From NCBI GenBank assembly GCA_022510785.1, contig JAFLSV010000003.1, positions 78,611 through 142,610 on the forward strand: DNA of 64,000 nt, read 5' to 3'. This DNA is from Desulfovibrionaceae bacterium. GTDB taxonomy: Bacteria > Desulfobacterota > Desulfovibrionia > Desulfovibrionales > Desulfovibrionaceae. How positions within the stretch are numbered: the first letter of the stretch is position 1; every line of letters begins with the position of its first letter. Of this stretch, positions 17,001 through 25,639 are shown one piece after another. Under the pieces are notes generated by a model, which had not been told where the DNA came from, made no database searches, and saw nothing but the letters and a program-made list of their open reading frames with translations. Made by a program: the position numbers and the translations under genes.

Positions 17001-17792
17001 GGCCACGCCGGCGGCCATCAGGCCGGGCATGCTGAGGGCCGTGACCGTGCCGCCCGGGGTGGAGGGCGCGCCCCAGAGCGCGTGCAGCAGCGCCGCGCCG
17101 ATCAGCGCGCCCGTCCACAGCCGTCCGTCGCCCCGTTCGGTGAGGCCGCGCACCAGACAGAGCATCAGCAGGGTTGCGAGCGCGGCCAGCAGCAGGGGAT
17201 GAACGCGCCGGTCGGGGGCGCTCAGCGAATCCGACACCGTGCGGAGCGCGGGCGCGAACCACAGGCCGGGCAGGCCGTCCAGGCGCACGAACACCTCGCC
17301 TCCCCCGTTCAGGCCGGCCAGGGAAAACAGGCCTTCCCGCGCTTCGGCCGGAACGGGCGGGTGGTCGGCCGTGCGGGTCCATACCGAGACCTTGCCCGGC
17401 ACCTGGCCGCCGAGATCAAGGCGTGTCTGGGCCGGGCCGGACACGGTGGCGGACGCCGCCGATGCGGGGGCCAGGCGAAAGCGCAGCCACAGAGTCCCCG
17501 CCTGCTGGCGCAGAACGTGAATCCTGAAGCGCCGGAAGTCCTGCGCCCGATCCGCCGCGCTCACTTCGGCAATATCCAGCTTGCCTGAAGGATCGAGCAG
17601 AAAGTCCAGAAAGGGGGTCAGGGCCAGTCCGCCTTCGGGAATGTTCAGTGATGGCCCTTCGCGTTCCGCCGCGCTCCGTTCTGCCCCGGGCTGGGCCCAG
17701 GCCGCGGCGGGCATAAGCAGCGTGAGCAGCAGGACGGCGGCCAGCGGCCTCATCAGGCGGACACGGCGGGTTGGAAGCAAGGGCAGACGCAT
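14097..17792 (-). CDS. giant degenerate hybrid histidine kinase (7TM sensor, ATPase, REC, HPt-like)
   Basis: A protein of 1231 residues. A signal-like N-terminus (RPLAAVLLLTLLMPAAAWAQ) and a periplasmic domain (35-190) lead to about seven membrane helices (197-390), a 7TMR-DISM-like plan. A kinase-like region follows: EILRDPL (433-439) stands where HELRTPL is expected, so His is Glu; the N box LLENAARAT keeps Asn561; DTGGGTPP (593-600) is G1; the second glycine box is gone. A receiver domain (668-790) keeps Asp719 (VVFDGRLP) but lacks the acidic pair and has LPMP for LPKP. A 340-residue Pro/Ala-rich linker ends in an HPt-like helix with Asp1180 for His. The start follows GAGG. It is probably a signalling pseudo-enzyme, co-transcribed with the TPR gene. 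Confidence 0.7.
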   Translation of the reverse strand: MRLPLLPTRRVRLMRPLAAVLLLTLLMPAAAWAQPGAERSAAEREGPSLNIPEGGLALTPFLDFLLDPSGKLDIAEVSAADRAQDFRRFRIHVLRQQAGTLWLRFRLAPASAASATVSGPAQTRLDLGGQVPGKVSVWTRTADHPPVPAEAREGLFSLAGLNGGGEVFVRLDGLPGLWFAPALRTVSDSLSAPDRRVHPLLLAALATLLMLCLVRGLTERGDGRLWTGALIGAALLHALWGAPSTPGGTVTALSMPGLMAAGVALMLLPHVGRSIMHTRDGYPRLDMLLLVLALPGAALAVLPLLPGFAWTARLFSLWPLGAAFALLPALILLAYDVPGSALFSLACLGLVTGGGLAVWGVNQGLAAPLWEQAALAGIVFASLLLTAAAPRSAPSPWNAGTDETPPLDSDHALSPEAEEQAREDSPPPLRLEEILRDPLDTLLREACLLDQILDQPDGEQPLGSQDTRQARRRADNLVAAAREMSTLVSELPRLARRRGAPESKRQVFDLLKLVQSVFADVSDTLQKGDLGLSWYIAPHLGRLYRGDRDRLRFVLSMLLENAARATDQGAVSLRVRRADMSPNPGHLQFTVADTGGGTPPLRRSSLALAKAWELAADHGGNLYVDSTPQGMEISFSLNCVALNDDAQTPRPVPPAAVSDQPAEGEPNPRLVILASPQALNRQMLAFFLEDQGQDIWEARDAQEAAALYAHSPAALVVFDGRLPEEDIVTAVASIRAFEGERSLPATPFLALTLDGEQAERLRQAGCDHSLPMPVRRGEFQALCLSLASPSGPHPGPAALPHRVSPSRAPEIPARNAVGEPDAPAPDAGHAVPGTSPDMPTGAPLTRKPGPAAAPDAPALPDTPARGQAPTPNSAPPLTMSAQPLASQGLHLPPQPRKRLSWLSGLLKPTPRIAPEALDDILPDTSSEWVGEPMPITASPHASPGASQPASHPDQEDPASGLSLATAPGPDLTVPQTAARPPMDEAGAPDGSPAESPATADSAGERPAEDDPARAASLAENDGGARLPASPARERTPAYAEEAGANGGAVRSGEAEPADEPPVQAPAPRTAPAKGRHKHGGKHKRRKNRMDNVPFLSMDRHDAPEPVRTSGAGGIARLELRPPAGPEPDSGDIVELTEADVVHSSLVQQAPDLLRVLTSSLEQADSALERRNPQDLINAADRMADQAAAFGLHALSDVALCMKEAAQRDDFETVAQLVPELRAEVARHRRDG

Positions 17793-17815
17793 GGGGGCCT
17801 CGGTGCGGCAGGGAT

Positions 17816-18598
17816 TTAAGGGCGCCCTGGCGCGTTTTGCAAAGGCATGGAAGGGGTGCCGGGCGGCACGCCGGCATCGGCGTGGGGCAGGCCGCTCCGC
17901 GCGTCCTGTCCGAGCAGCGCGTTTCGCGCTTGCAGGGCCGGGCTGAAGTCCGGGTCTATGCGCAGGGCTTCGCCGTAAGCCTCAAGAGCGGCCTCGCGCC
18001 GGCCCTGCTGCTCAAGCTGCTGCCCCGCGTCCGTGAGCAGAGGGGCCAGAGCCTCGGCCAGAGGCGTGTTGCCGCCGATGACGGCATGGGGGTCGCGGGC
18101 CAGCAGGTCGCGCCATACGGCCAGACCTTCGGCCGGCCGGCCCATATCAAGAATCAGGGTCACGCCCTTGTTGAAACGGGCATTCTGGTGGCCGGGGTCG
18201 GCGTCCAGAACCTGCGTGTAGAGAGCCAGCGCTTTGTGCGGCTGCCTGTCCAGCCGGTACATGGTGCCGAGATCCGTCATGACATTGGCGTCACCCGGCT
18301 TCAGCTGCAGGGCCCTTTCATAGGCCCTGATGGCTTCCGCCGCGTTGCGGGCGTCAAAAGCGAGATTGCCGAGATGAATCCACGCCTCCGCGTCGTCGGG
18401 GCGGCGAATTGTCTGTTCCCGGGCCTGGGCCATATGGGTATCCGGCCCAGGCTCCCGCGCCGCGTCGGGCGCGCTCTGCCCGCGCGGCGCCAGAGATCCG
18501 AGCAGCAGCCCGGCGAAAAAGGCGATGATCGCAAGCAGGCAGGCCGTACTGGTCAGCATGGTTCCCTTCGGGCGGGAGGCGTGTGGTTGCTGCGGCAT
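17816..18598 (-). CDS. membrane-anchored TPR-repeat protein
   Basis: A 260-residue protein with a membrane anchor at residues 15-37 (STACLLAIIAFFAGLLLG) and about four tetratricopeptide repeats facing the periplasm. AWIHLGNLAFDARNAAEAIR, DANVMTDLGTMYRLDRQPHK and AALEAYGEALRIDPDFSPAL all show the repeat spacing. Such proteins scaffold complexes. ATG 18598 is chosen because GGAGCG lies five bases upstream; earlier in-frame ATGs are not supported. It ends 23 bases before the hybrid kinase on the same strand, so it may be that kinase's partner. The terminator at 18685-18719 isolates it from the M16 gene. Confidence 0.82.
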   Translation of the reverse strand: MPQQPHASRPKGTMLTSTACLLAIIAFFAGLLLGSLAPRGQSAPDAAREPGPDTHMAQAREQTIRRPDDAEAWIHLGNLAFDARNAAEAIRAYERALQLKPGDANVMTDLGTMYRLDRQPHKALALYTQVLDADPGHQNARFNKGVTLILDMGRPAEGLAVWRDLLARDPHAVIGGNTPLAEALAPLLTDAGQQLEQQGRREAALEAYGEALRIDPDFSPALQARNALLGQDARSGLPHADAGVPPGTPSMPLQNAPGRP

Positions 18599-18684
18599 GA
18601 ACGCTCCGGAATACGCGCCGGAACTGGCGGTTTTTTTGGAAATACCCCAAGAACCGGTCAGCGGCAAGAGGCAGGAAGCGTGCT

Positions 18685-18719
18685 GAAAAAATCCGTCCGC
18701 CGGAGGGACGGCGGACGGA
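18685..18719 (-). terminator. Rho-independent terminator after the M16 peptidase gene
   Basis: A ten-base perfect stem (TCCGTCCGCC / GGCGGACGGA, eight-base loop) is followed on the minus strand by TTTTTT. It lies eight bases after the stop of the M16C gene. Confidence 0.88.
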
Positions 18720-18727
18720 CGTGTGAT

Positions 18728-21634
18728 TTACAAAAGGCGGGTGCGGAGCCAGCCGTGGGCCTGAGCCGCGGCGTCGGCGTCAGAACCGCCCAGCACGCAG
18801 GGGACGGCCTCGTTCAGGGCGCGGGCCAGAAAGGGCGCGAAGTTGTGGAAATCCTGAAGGGTGGTGGAGAGGATTTCCTCGCGGATACGCTGCCGGATGG
18901 CCGCTGTGTCGCCGCAGAGACGCCGCCACAGCGCGGCGTTGCCCTTGGCTCCCGGCAGGAGGTAGGCGTCCATGTCGCCGATGGCTCCCACGATGGCGCG
19001 GGTCACGTCTTCGGCGCTCAGGCTCAGATTCCCCAGATAGTCCGCCGCGCCGCGGTAGACATCCAGGGTGCGTTCCACATTGGGGTCGCGGTAGGACACA
19101 AAGGCCAGGGTTCCGCTGGCGCGGTTGTACTGGACAAAGGAACCGTAGGCGCCGCCCTGCACACGCACCCGATCCCACAGGTAGCCCATGCGCAGGTGCC
19201 GCAGGATCACCCTGGCCGAGCCGTGAAAGCTGTAGCCCGTGTTCCGCAGGCTGGCCCCCAGGCCCACATAGTTGACCTGCGCGGGTATCAGCAGGGCTTC
19301 CGGTTCGGGCTGGCCGGGCTGTTCCCAGTGTTGCGGCTCCACCGGACAGTCCGGCAGGGCGCGGGTGAGATCGCGCAGCAGCTCTTCGGAGCTGGCCAGG
19401 GTTCCGGCATCCGCCGTCAGGCTGACCAGGGCCTGATTGCGGCGCGCCACCAGGCGATGCAGCTGACGAAGATCCGCCAGTACCGAAGGCCAGTCTTGTT
19501 CCAGGCGCTGAGCCAGATCCCGGATATAGAACAGATAACTGACCCCGCCGCTGCGTTCGGCAAGCCAGCCGGTGGGGGAAAGGCGAGCGCCCAGGCGCAC
19601 GCTGACCAGGCTGTGACCGGAGGGGATCAGGCTTTGTTCAAGGCGGGCCTTCTCTTCCATGACCATCTGGGTGAAGCGTTCCCGCTTGTCAAAGCAGGTC
19701 TCCGTCAGAATTTCGCGCATGAGGCCGGTCAGTTTGCCGGCTTTGTCCGCGGTTGCCTTGCCGCTCAGTTCCAGGCGGGCCAGGGGGGCGGCGTCGGACA
19801 GCCGGGTGTGATAGACGGGGCCGGCGTCCAGACTGCCGGTTTGGGCGGCCACCTCAAGGCCCAGCTCCACATAGCTGTGCCGGGCCGTGCCCATTTCAGT
19901 CAGGGCGCGGCCGTAGAGAGGGAGCAGGGGCAGAAGACGGGAGGGTACGCCATCCAGGGGCAGCAGCAGCTTGGCGTACAAAATTCCCGAGCTGTCCAGC
20001 TCGTGGAGCAGGAAGGGCACGTCTCCCGCTTTTTCGGCCTGGGGCAGGATGGCGTTGTGCCGGGGCAGATCCCCGAGGCCCAGGGCGGGAATGGAGGCCA
20101 GGGCCTCCGGGCTGTCCGGCGCGGCCTGCGCCAGGTGCAGGCGTTCGGAAACGCGGGCGATTTCCTCCCGCTGAGCGGCGCTCATGGATGTGCGTATTTC
20201 AGCCAGGCGGGCGTCTTCACGGGCCTGGCGCGCGGCGGCCAGAGTTTCGTCGGGCGTCAGCACCACGGTCACGCGGTGCGTGTTGTCCAGAAACCAGCGG
20301 CGTATGGCGTTTTCAAACACGGGTTCCCGGCGCTTCAGGCGCGCCTTGACAGCGGCCAGGGGTTTTTCCCAGGCGAGCGGCGCAAAGGGATCGCCGTCAT
20401 ACAGCCATGTGGACAGGCTGCGGAACATGGCCGCCAGCCCGCGCGGAAAGCGGCCGGTGTTGTTTTCGCGCAGTTCAAATTCCAGGCTGTTGAGGGCGGC
20501 TTCCACCGCCCTGGCCGGCACGCCTTCCGCGGCCAGTTCGGCCAGGGTGTCCATGATCAGGGTTTCCGCCGCATCGCTGTCCTGGGGGCGGATGGAGCGC
20601 AGCCCGATGGAAAAATAGGCCTGGCGGAGATCGGTCTCCAGACCGGCTCCCGTGATATCGTCACCGAGGCCGGAATCCATCAGCGCCTTGCGCAGGGGCG
20701 AGCCTGGCAGGCCGGTGAGGATATGCTCCAGCATGTCCAGCACCAGCATTTCCTCGGTATCGGCCGTTTCGCACAGCAGCCAGTTGACCGTGACATGACC
20801 CTGACGGGCGTCGCCGCTGGGTTCCTCTTCCGCCGGGTAGGGCACTTCCACCTTGCGTGCCAGGGCCCGGCGTTCCTGCAGGGGCACGGCCGATTCCACC
20901 TGGCGGCGCTCAAAGGACGCGAGCACGGCATCCAGCCTTTTCAGGCGGGCGTCTTCAGGATCGTCGCCCCAGAAGAAAAAACGGGCGTTGGATGGGTGAT
21001 AATAGGCGCTGTGGAAATGGCGAAACTGCTCGTAGCTGAGGTTTGGGATCTCCTCCGGATTGCCGCCGGAATCCAGAGAGTAGAGCGTATCGGGAAAGAC
21101 CGCGTGCTGCGATTCCTCCATCAGCACGGAATCGGGCGAGGAATACACGCCCTTCATTTCGTTGAACACCACACCCTTATAGTGCCAGGCGTCCTGCTGC
21201 GGCTCCACATCAATGTGCCAGCCTTCCTGGCGCAGCACATCCTCATCGATGCGCGGAAAAAACACGGCGTCAAGGTAGACGTCGATAAGATTGTAGAAAT
21301 CCTGAAGATTGGTGCTGGCCACCGGATAGCAGGTCTTGTCCGGAAAGGTGAGCGCGTTGAGAAAGGTCTGGAGGGAACTTTTCAGGAGTTCCACAAAGGG
21401 TTCCTTGACCGGATAGCGGCGGGAACCGCACAGCACGGAGTGTTCCAGAATGTGGGCCACCCCGGTGGAATCGCGCGGCGGGGTGCGGAAGCTGACGCCG
21501 AATGACTTGTTTTCGTCCGTGTTGAGCACCGACAGAAGCTCGGCCCCGCTTCGATCATGCTTCCACAGGCGTACCGTGCCGCCCGCTTCGGACAGGTTTT
21601 CTTCCCTGATCAGGGTAAATCCGTATGTGGTCAT
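18728..21634 (-). CDS. M16C zinc metallopeptidase (presequence-protease/falcilysin type)
   Basis: A large 968-residue peptidase of the pitrilysin family. The inverted zinc motif HILEH sits at residues 61-65 with Glu64 as the base, in the M16C context VAHILEHSVLCGSRRYPV. The length and four-lobed layout match the PreP/Cym1 branch, which degrades small peptides in a closed chamber, rather than the two-subunit M16B enzymes. No signal peptide is visible, so it is probably cytoplasmic. ATG 21634 follows TTGAGGATACAGTC. It stands alone, with its own terminator, between the TPR/kinase unit and a small hypothetical gene. In this family the role is usually peptide turnover; the physiological substrate is unknown. 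Confidence 0.9.
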   Translation of the reverse strand: MTTYGFTLIREENLSEAGGTVRLWKHDRSGAELLSVLNTDENKSFGVSFRTPPRDSTGVAHILEHSVLCGSRRYPVKEPFVELLKSSLQTFLNALTFPDKTCYPVASTNLQDFYNLIDVYLDAVFFPRIDEDVLRQEGWHIDVEPQQDAWHYKGVVFNEMKGVYSSPDSVLMEESQHAVFPDTLYSLDSGGNPEEIPNLSYEQFRHFHSAYYHPSNARFFFWGDDPEDARLKRLDAVLASFERRQVESAVPLQERRALARKVEVPYPAEEEPSGDARQGHVTVNWLLCETADTEEMLVLDMLEHILTGLPGSPLRKALMDSGLGDDITGAGLETDLRQAYFSIGLRSIRPQDSDAAETLIMDTLAELAAEGVPARAVEAALNSLEFELRENNTGRFPRGLAAMFRSLSTWLYDGDPFAPLAWEKPLAAVKARLKRREPVFENAIRRWFLDNTHRVTVVLTPDETLAAARQAREDARLAEIRTSMSAAQREEIARVSERLHLAQAAPDSPEALASIPALGLGDLPRHNAILPQAEKAGDVPFLLHELDSSGILYAKLLLPLDGVPSRLLPLLPLYGRALTEMGTARHSYVELGLEVAAQTGSLDAGPVYHTRLSDAAPLARLELSGKATADKAGKLTGLMREILTETCFDKRERFTQMVMEEKARLEQSLIPSGHSLVSVRLGARLSPTGWLAERSGGVSYLFYIRDLAQRLEQDWPSVLADLRQLHRLVARRNQALVSLTADAGTLASSEELLRDLTRALPDCPVEPQHWEQPGQPEPEALLIPAQVNYVGLGASLRNTGYSFHGSARVILRHLRMGYLWDRVRVQGGAYGSFVQYNRASGTLAFVSYRDPNVERTLDVYRGAADYLGNLSLSAEDVTRAIVGAIGDMDAYLLPGAKGNAALWRRLCGDTAAIRQRIREEILSTTLQDFHNFAPFLARALNEAVPCVLGGSDADAAAQAHGWLRTRLL

Positions 21635-21732
21635 GACTGTATCCTCAATAGGTTACGCTGCCTGGCCGCGGGGCCGGGCGGCACGGGCTGGCGGGGCCGG
21701 GCCTGAAAGCGCGGGCACGACAGCCCCGTCAT

Positions 21733-21760
21733 AAAAAAAGGGTGGCCTGGCGCGCCACCC
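21733..21760 (-). terminator. Rho-independent terminator after the 127-residue gene
   Basis: GGGTGGC and GCCACCC form a seven-base stem with a seven-base loop, followed on the minus strand by seven T residues. It ends the transcript of the gene at 21789-22172 before it reaches the M16 gene. Confidence 0.85.
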
Positions 21761-21788
21761 CTTCATGTGTGAAACACAAGGGAAAGCA

Positions 21789-22172
21789 TCAGCAATTGGC
21801 GGCCCGCAGGGTTTCCTCCACCAGTTTCAGGGAGGGGGTGGCTCCATCTTCCAGCCCGCACAGCGAGCGCACGGCCAGCATGAGCAAATCAAAAGGCATG
21901 GTCATTTCGGTGCGCCCGTTATGCACGGTGCAGCTGTCGCCCTGCACCGCGATGCGGTAGGCGCGGCGGCTCCGGTTGGGCCCGGAACCGGTCACCACCG
22001 AATACACCTGTTCGCGTTCACCGGTAATATACAGTTTTTGATGGGTCAGGGCGCCGCTTTCCTCGTCGTACCAGGAAGCCTCGGAAAAGAGCCTGCCGCG
22101 AAAATCAAGGATGGCGCCGTTATCGAGCTTGAGGGCGATGTCTTCCATCGTTTTTTCTGTCGCTTCGGTCAT
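21789..22172 (-). CDS. hypothetical protein
   Basis: A soluble protein of 127 residues. It looks mainly beta in the first two thirds (LKLDNGAILDFRGRLF, QKLYITGEREQVYSVVTG) and ends with a helix containing two cysteines and a cysteine-terminated tail (RAANC). No family recognised. The ATG at 22172 is preceded by AGGAGGGAGCC, a strong ribosome-binding site; the longer frame to 22286 has no site and begins in poorly coding sequence. It follows the MsbA-like gene by 120 bases on the same strand and has its own terminator. Confidence 0.7.
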   Translation of the reverse strand: MTEATEKTMEDIALKLDNGAILDFRGRLFSEASWYDEESGALTHQKLYITGEREQVYSVVTGSGPNRSRRAYRIAVQGDSCTVHNGRTEMTMPFDLLMLAVRSLCGLEDGATPSLKLVEETLRAANC

Positions 22173-22292
22173 GGCTCCCTCCTGGGGAACGTGGGGGCTC
22201 TGGCTGTCTTTGCGGAAATCCGGTATTTTTCCAGCCCGCGCGGCGGGAGAAGTTCCGTCATTCCGAACCTCGCTGAGTCTTAGCACCGGCCC

Positions 22293-24284
22293 TCAAAGCT
22301 TGTCAACGTGAAGACCGTGAGACAAAGCCGGTTCGCTGGTGGAAAGCGGCGTATTGTCCGTGGCATGGCGTATTCCGGGTTCCGCCTCCGGCCCTTTTTT
22401 TTCCGCGAATCCGGCGTGTTCTGATGGGTTCCGCTGATGTGGTTCCGGGGAAGGGGCGCCGCCTTCGGGCGCGGGATCATGCTTGTGCGTTTCAGCCTCC
22501 GCGGAGTCCGGGCCTGCCGGGTTTTTGAACTGCATCTCGTACAGGCGCCGGTACTGGCCGTTCTCAAGAGCCATCAGTTCCTCGTGCGAGCCCAGTTCCA
22601 CCAGTTCGCCCTCGTGGATGACGGCAATGCGGTTGGCGTTTTTGATGGTGGACAGGCGGTGCGCGATGACGAACACGGTCTTGTCCTTCATGAGGTTGTC
22701 AATGGCCTGCTGGACAATTTCTTCCGACTTGTTGTCAAGGGCGGATGTGGCTTCGTCCAGCACCACCACCGGCGCCTGCTTGAGAAAGGCGCGGGCGATG
22801 GCCACACGCTGCTTCTGGCCGCCGGATAAAAGGATGCCGCGTTCGCCGATTTCCGTGTTGATCCCCTCGGGGAGACCGTTGACGAAATCGGTGAGATAGG
22901 CGCATTCCAGCGCGTGGGCGATATCGTCCCCGGTGGCGTCCGGATTGCCGAGCACGATATTATCCCGGATGGTGCCCGTGAACAGAAAATTGTCCTGAAA
23001 CACCACGGCAATATTCCGGCGCAGGGATTGCAGCGTGATATCGCGGATGTCCACGCCGTCAATTTTTATGCTCCCCCCCTGGATGTCGTAAAAACGGGGC
23101 AGCAGACTCACCAGGGTGCTTTTGCCTCCGCCGGAGTTGCCCACCAGGGCCAGGGTTTCGCCCACCTTGACTTCCAGCTGAATGTTTTTCAGGACGGGAC
23201 GCTCGGGCTCATATTCAAAGATGACGTTGTCAAAGACAATATTGCTGCGGATGTCCGGCAGATCCCGCGCGCCGGGCCTGTCGCAGATGGGCAGGGGCGC
23301 GTCAAGCAGGTCAAAAATACGTTCGATGGCCATGAACGAATACTGCACGGCCACCACGTTGCCGCTGATGTTCTTGAGCGGGGTGTACAGCATGAGCAGG
23401 GCGGTGATGAAGGACACAAAGTTGCCCGATGTGATGGTGCCGTTGACGATAAGCCAGCTGCCCAGGGCCACGGCCAGCCCCAGGCCGATGGAAATGACAA
23501 AATGCATGAAGGGCGACAGCCAGGCCGTGCGCCTGGTCATGGCCACAGTCAGGTCAAATACGGATTCCAGCAATCCGAAAAATTTTTGCTTTTGATAGTC
23601 TTCAAGGTTATAGGAACAGATGGTTTTGTTGCCGGCAAAGGTTTCATTATATGTGGTATTCAGGGCGGTAAGGGACATGGTATTTTTGCTTACCAGGCCC
23701 TTGATGAGCTTTTTTACCCTGACCAGCGGAGCGACCGCAACAAAGAGAATAATGATGGCCACAATCGACAATTGCCATGAATTATAAAAAAGTACTCCGA
23801 TAAGCGCAATGGAAGAAAAAATGCGGGTAATGAAGTTTTTCAGGTTAGTGAGAAGTCCGGCGCATGCCGTATCAGCATCGGTATTATACCGATAGATAAT
23901 TTCTCCGGAAGTGGATTTGTCAAAGTAGGCCGGATCAAAGCACACCAGTTTTTCATACAGGCGCTTTTTCAGCGACATGGTGAGCTTGCCCCCCACCCAG
24001 ACGCTGAGAAAGGTGGCCGCGTAGTTCAACAGCCCCTGAACAAAGGTAAAGGTCACAATAAGAAGGGGAATATACCAGGGCGAGGACATATCCTTGCCCA
24101 CGACCACGATGTCCGTATACGGCTTGAGGAAAAGCGCGATGGCCGCATCCAGGGAGCCGATGGGGATGCAGATGAGAACGGACAGGAGCGCCCAGAACCA
24201 GATGGGTCTGACAAAGGGCCACATGCGCCTGTAGTTGGTGACGAACTGATTGGCCGTGAGGATTTTTTTGACGTCGTGCGGCAT
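22293..24284 (-). CDS. msbA: MsbA-type ABC lipid exporter (fused permease-ATPase)
   Basis: A half-size exporter of 663 residues: six membrane helices (about 1-330) followed by an ATPase domain with Walker A VGNSGGGKST, Q-loop VVFQDNFLFTG, signature LSGGQKQR, Walker B VVVLDEATSALD and switch His in FVIAHRLST. The layout fits MsbA, which flips lipid A-core across the inner membrane, and LptD and Lnt are also encoded here; other exporters of this class remain possible. ATG 24284 opens a typical MsbA N-terminus, although the ribosome-binding site is weak. About 75 residues of polar, low-complexity tail after the ATPase are unusual. Bases around 23,560-23,950 are clearly AT-richer than the rest of the gene. 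Confidence 0.82.
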   Translation of the reverse strand: MPHDVKKILTANQFVTNYRRMWPFVRPIWFWALLSVLICIPIGSLDAAIALFLKPYTDIVVVGKDMSSPWYIPLLIVTFTFVQGLLNYAATFLSVWVGGKLTMSLKKRLYEKLVCFDPAYFDKSTSGEIIYRYNTDADTACAGLLTNLKNFITRIFSSIALIGVLFYNSWQLSIVAIIILFVAVAPLVRVKKLIKGLVSKNTMSLTALNTTYNETFAGNKTICSYNLEDYQKQKFFGLLESVFDLTVAMTRRTAWLSPFMHFVISIGLGLAVALGSWLIVNGTITSGNFVSFITALLMLYTPLKNISGNVVAVQYSFMAIERIFDLLDAPLPICDRPGARDLPDIRSNIVFDNVIFEYEPERPVLKNIQLEVKVGETLALVGNSGGGKSTLVSLLPRFYDIQGGSIKIDGVDIRDITLQSLRRNIAVVFQDNFLFTGTIRDNIVLGNPDATGDDIAHALECAYLTDFVNGLPEGINTEIGERGILLSGGQKQRVAIARAFLKQAPVVVLDEATSALDNKSEEIVQQAIDNLMKDKTVFVIAHRLSTIKNANRIAVIHEGELVELGSHEELMALENGQYRRLYEMQFKNPAGPDSAEAETHKHDPAPEGGAPSPEPHQRNPSEHAGFAEKKGPEAEPGIRHATDNTPLSTSEPALSHGLHVDKL

Positions 24285-24404
24285 GGGTAATCCGAAAGTT
24301 AGCGGGACAGGCCGCGCGGGCTCATGGCCGCCTGTTCCCCGGCGCTGAAACATCAATCGGCGGAATGCCACGAAAACATCCCGCCGAAATTCAACCCGGG
24401 CTGG

Positions 24405-24434
24405 CCGGAGGGAAGACAAGCCTCTTCCCTCCGG
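24405..24434 (-). terminator. strong hairpin after dsrP, likely transcript end
   Basis: A perfect 12-base stem (CCGGAGGGAAGA / TCTTCCCTCCGG) with a six-base loop lies nine bases after the dsrP stop. No clear T tract follows, so it may act with Rho or protect the 3' end of the dsr message. Confidence 0.5.
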
Positions 24435-24442
24435 CGCAGCCG

Positions 24443-25639
24443 TTATATGTTGGTGGCCTCTTCGGCGGGCAGTTCAAACTCTTCGCCCGTTTCCTTCTTG
24501 ATATCAAGGGCGATTTTCCACAGCAGGGAAATGATCAGCGCGCCCACCGCGAAGACGCCGAGCCCGATGGACACTTCCCAGAACGAAGGCGTGTAAACCT
24601 GGTAGGTTTCATAGGGGGTGGGCATGAAGCCGCCGATGAGCAGGCCCAGGCTCTTGTCGATCCAGGTGGCCACAAAGAGCATGAGGAGCGCCCAGGGCAG
24701 AATCTTGTCGTTGGTGCGCAAGCGCGGGGGCAGGAGCAGGGCCATGGACAAAAAGGCGAAAACCACGGCTGTCCACATCCAGCCCGTCACCCACACATTC
24801 AGTCCCTCGTGCCCCGCGAACAGGAAGATGAGGGGATGCTGGTGGCCGGGAATGCCGCTGTAGAAGGCGGTGAATACTTCCAGGCAGTAGAAGAAGATAT
24901 TGATGCCCATGGCGTAGGTGACAATCAGCGACAGCGGACGCACCACGGCCTTGCCGGCATCAAAGCCGGTCAGGCGCTTGAGCAGAAACAGGAGCAGAAG
25001 CAGCAGCGCCGGCCCGGAGCAGAAGGCCGAAGCCAGGAAGCGGGCGGCCATGATGGCGGTGAGCCAGTAATGGCGGCCGGGCAGTCCCGCGTACAGGAAA
25101 CCGGTGACGGTGTGGATGGAAAAGGCCCAGAAAATGGACACATACACCAGGTACCTGATCCACCTGGGCGGCTGGACGTCACAGCGTTCGGCCTCCAGGG
25201 TGGTCCAGCCGATGACGGCGTTGAGAATCAGGTAGCCCAGCAGCACGGTGGCGTCCCAGAACATGACCGAATTGGGCGTGGGGTGCAGGAACATGTTCAT
25301 GACCCGCTGCGGCTGTCCCATGTCCACCACAATGAACAGCATGCACATGACCACCGCGCCGATGGCGAGGAATTCGCCGAAGATGATCACGCGCTTGAAA
25401 GGCTTGTAGTGATGGAAATAGGCGGGCAGAACCAGCATGACGGCGCCGGCGGCCACACCCACCAGATAGGTGAACTGGGCGATGTAAAAGCCCCAGGACA
25501 CATTGCGTGACAGGCCGGTCAGCTTCAGGCCGAAGATCAGCTGAAACACATAGACGACCATTGCGTAGCCTATGACGGTCAGCAGAAAGCAGAGCCACGC
25601 GTAGTACCTGGGCGACCCTTTGAGCACTCGTTCAAGCAT
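24443..25639 (-). CDS. dsrP: DsrP, NrfD-like integral membrane subunit of the Dsr complex
   Basis: A 398-residue protein of about ten membrane helices belonging to the NrfD/PsrC family, the quinone-interacting subunit of DsrMKJOP. It starts MLERVLKGSPRYYAWLCFLL and shows the family regions SRNVSWGFYIAQFTYLVG and WTTLEAERCD. It has no cofactor motif, as expected. ATG 25639 has AGAGGAG upstream. The frame stays open 363 bases further but that part is noncoding. It is the last gene of the operon and, unlike the other junctions, is separated from dsrO by a 133-base structured spacer. It ends in a terminator-like hairpin. Confidence 0.94.
   Translation of the reverse strand: MLERVLKGSPRYYAWLCFLLTVIGYAMVVYVFQLIFGLKLTGLSRNVSWGFYIAQFTYLVGVAAGAVMLVLPAYFHHYKPFKRVIIFGEFLAIGAVVMCMLFIVVDMGQPQRVMNMFLHPTPNSVMFWDATVLLGYLILNAVIGWTTLEAERCDVQPPRWIRYLVYVSIFWAFSIHTVTGFLYAGLPGRHYWLTAIMAARFLASAFCSGPALLLLLLFLLKRLTGFDAGKAVVRPLSLIVTYAMGINIFFYCLEVFTAFYSGIPGHQHPLIFLFAGHEGLNVWVTGWMWTAVVFAFLSMALLLPPRLRTNDKILPWALLMLFVATWIDKSLGLLIGGFMPTPYETYQVYTPSFWEVSIGLGVFAVGALIISLLWKIALDIKKETGEEFELPAEEATNI

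Noticed and set aside
17771..21505. A 1244-codon open frame on the plus strand
   Set aside because: It lies antisense to the TPR and M16C genes, which have clear domains and catalytic residues; long antisense frames are expected in GC-rich DNA. Its peptide has no domain and unusual Gly/Gln/His richness.
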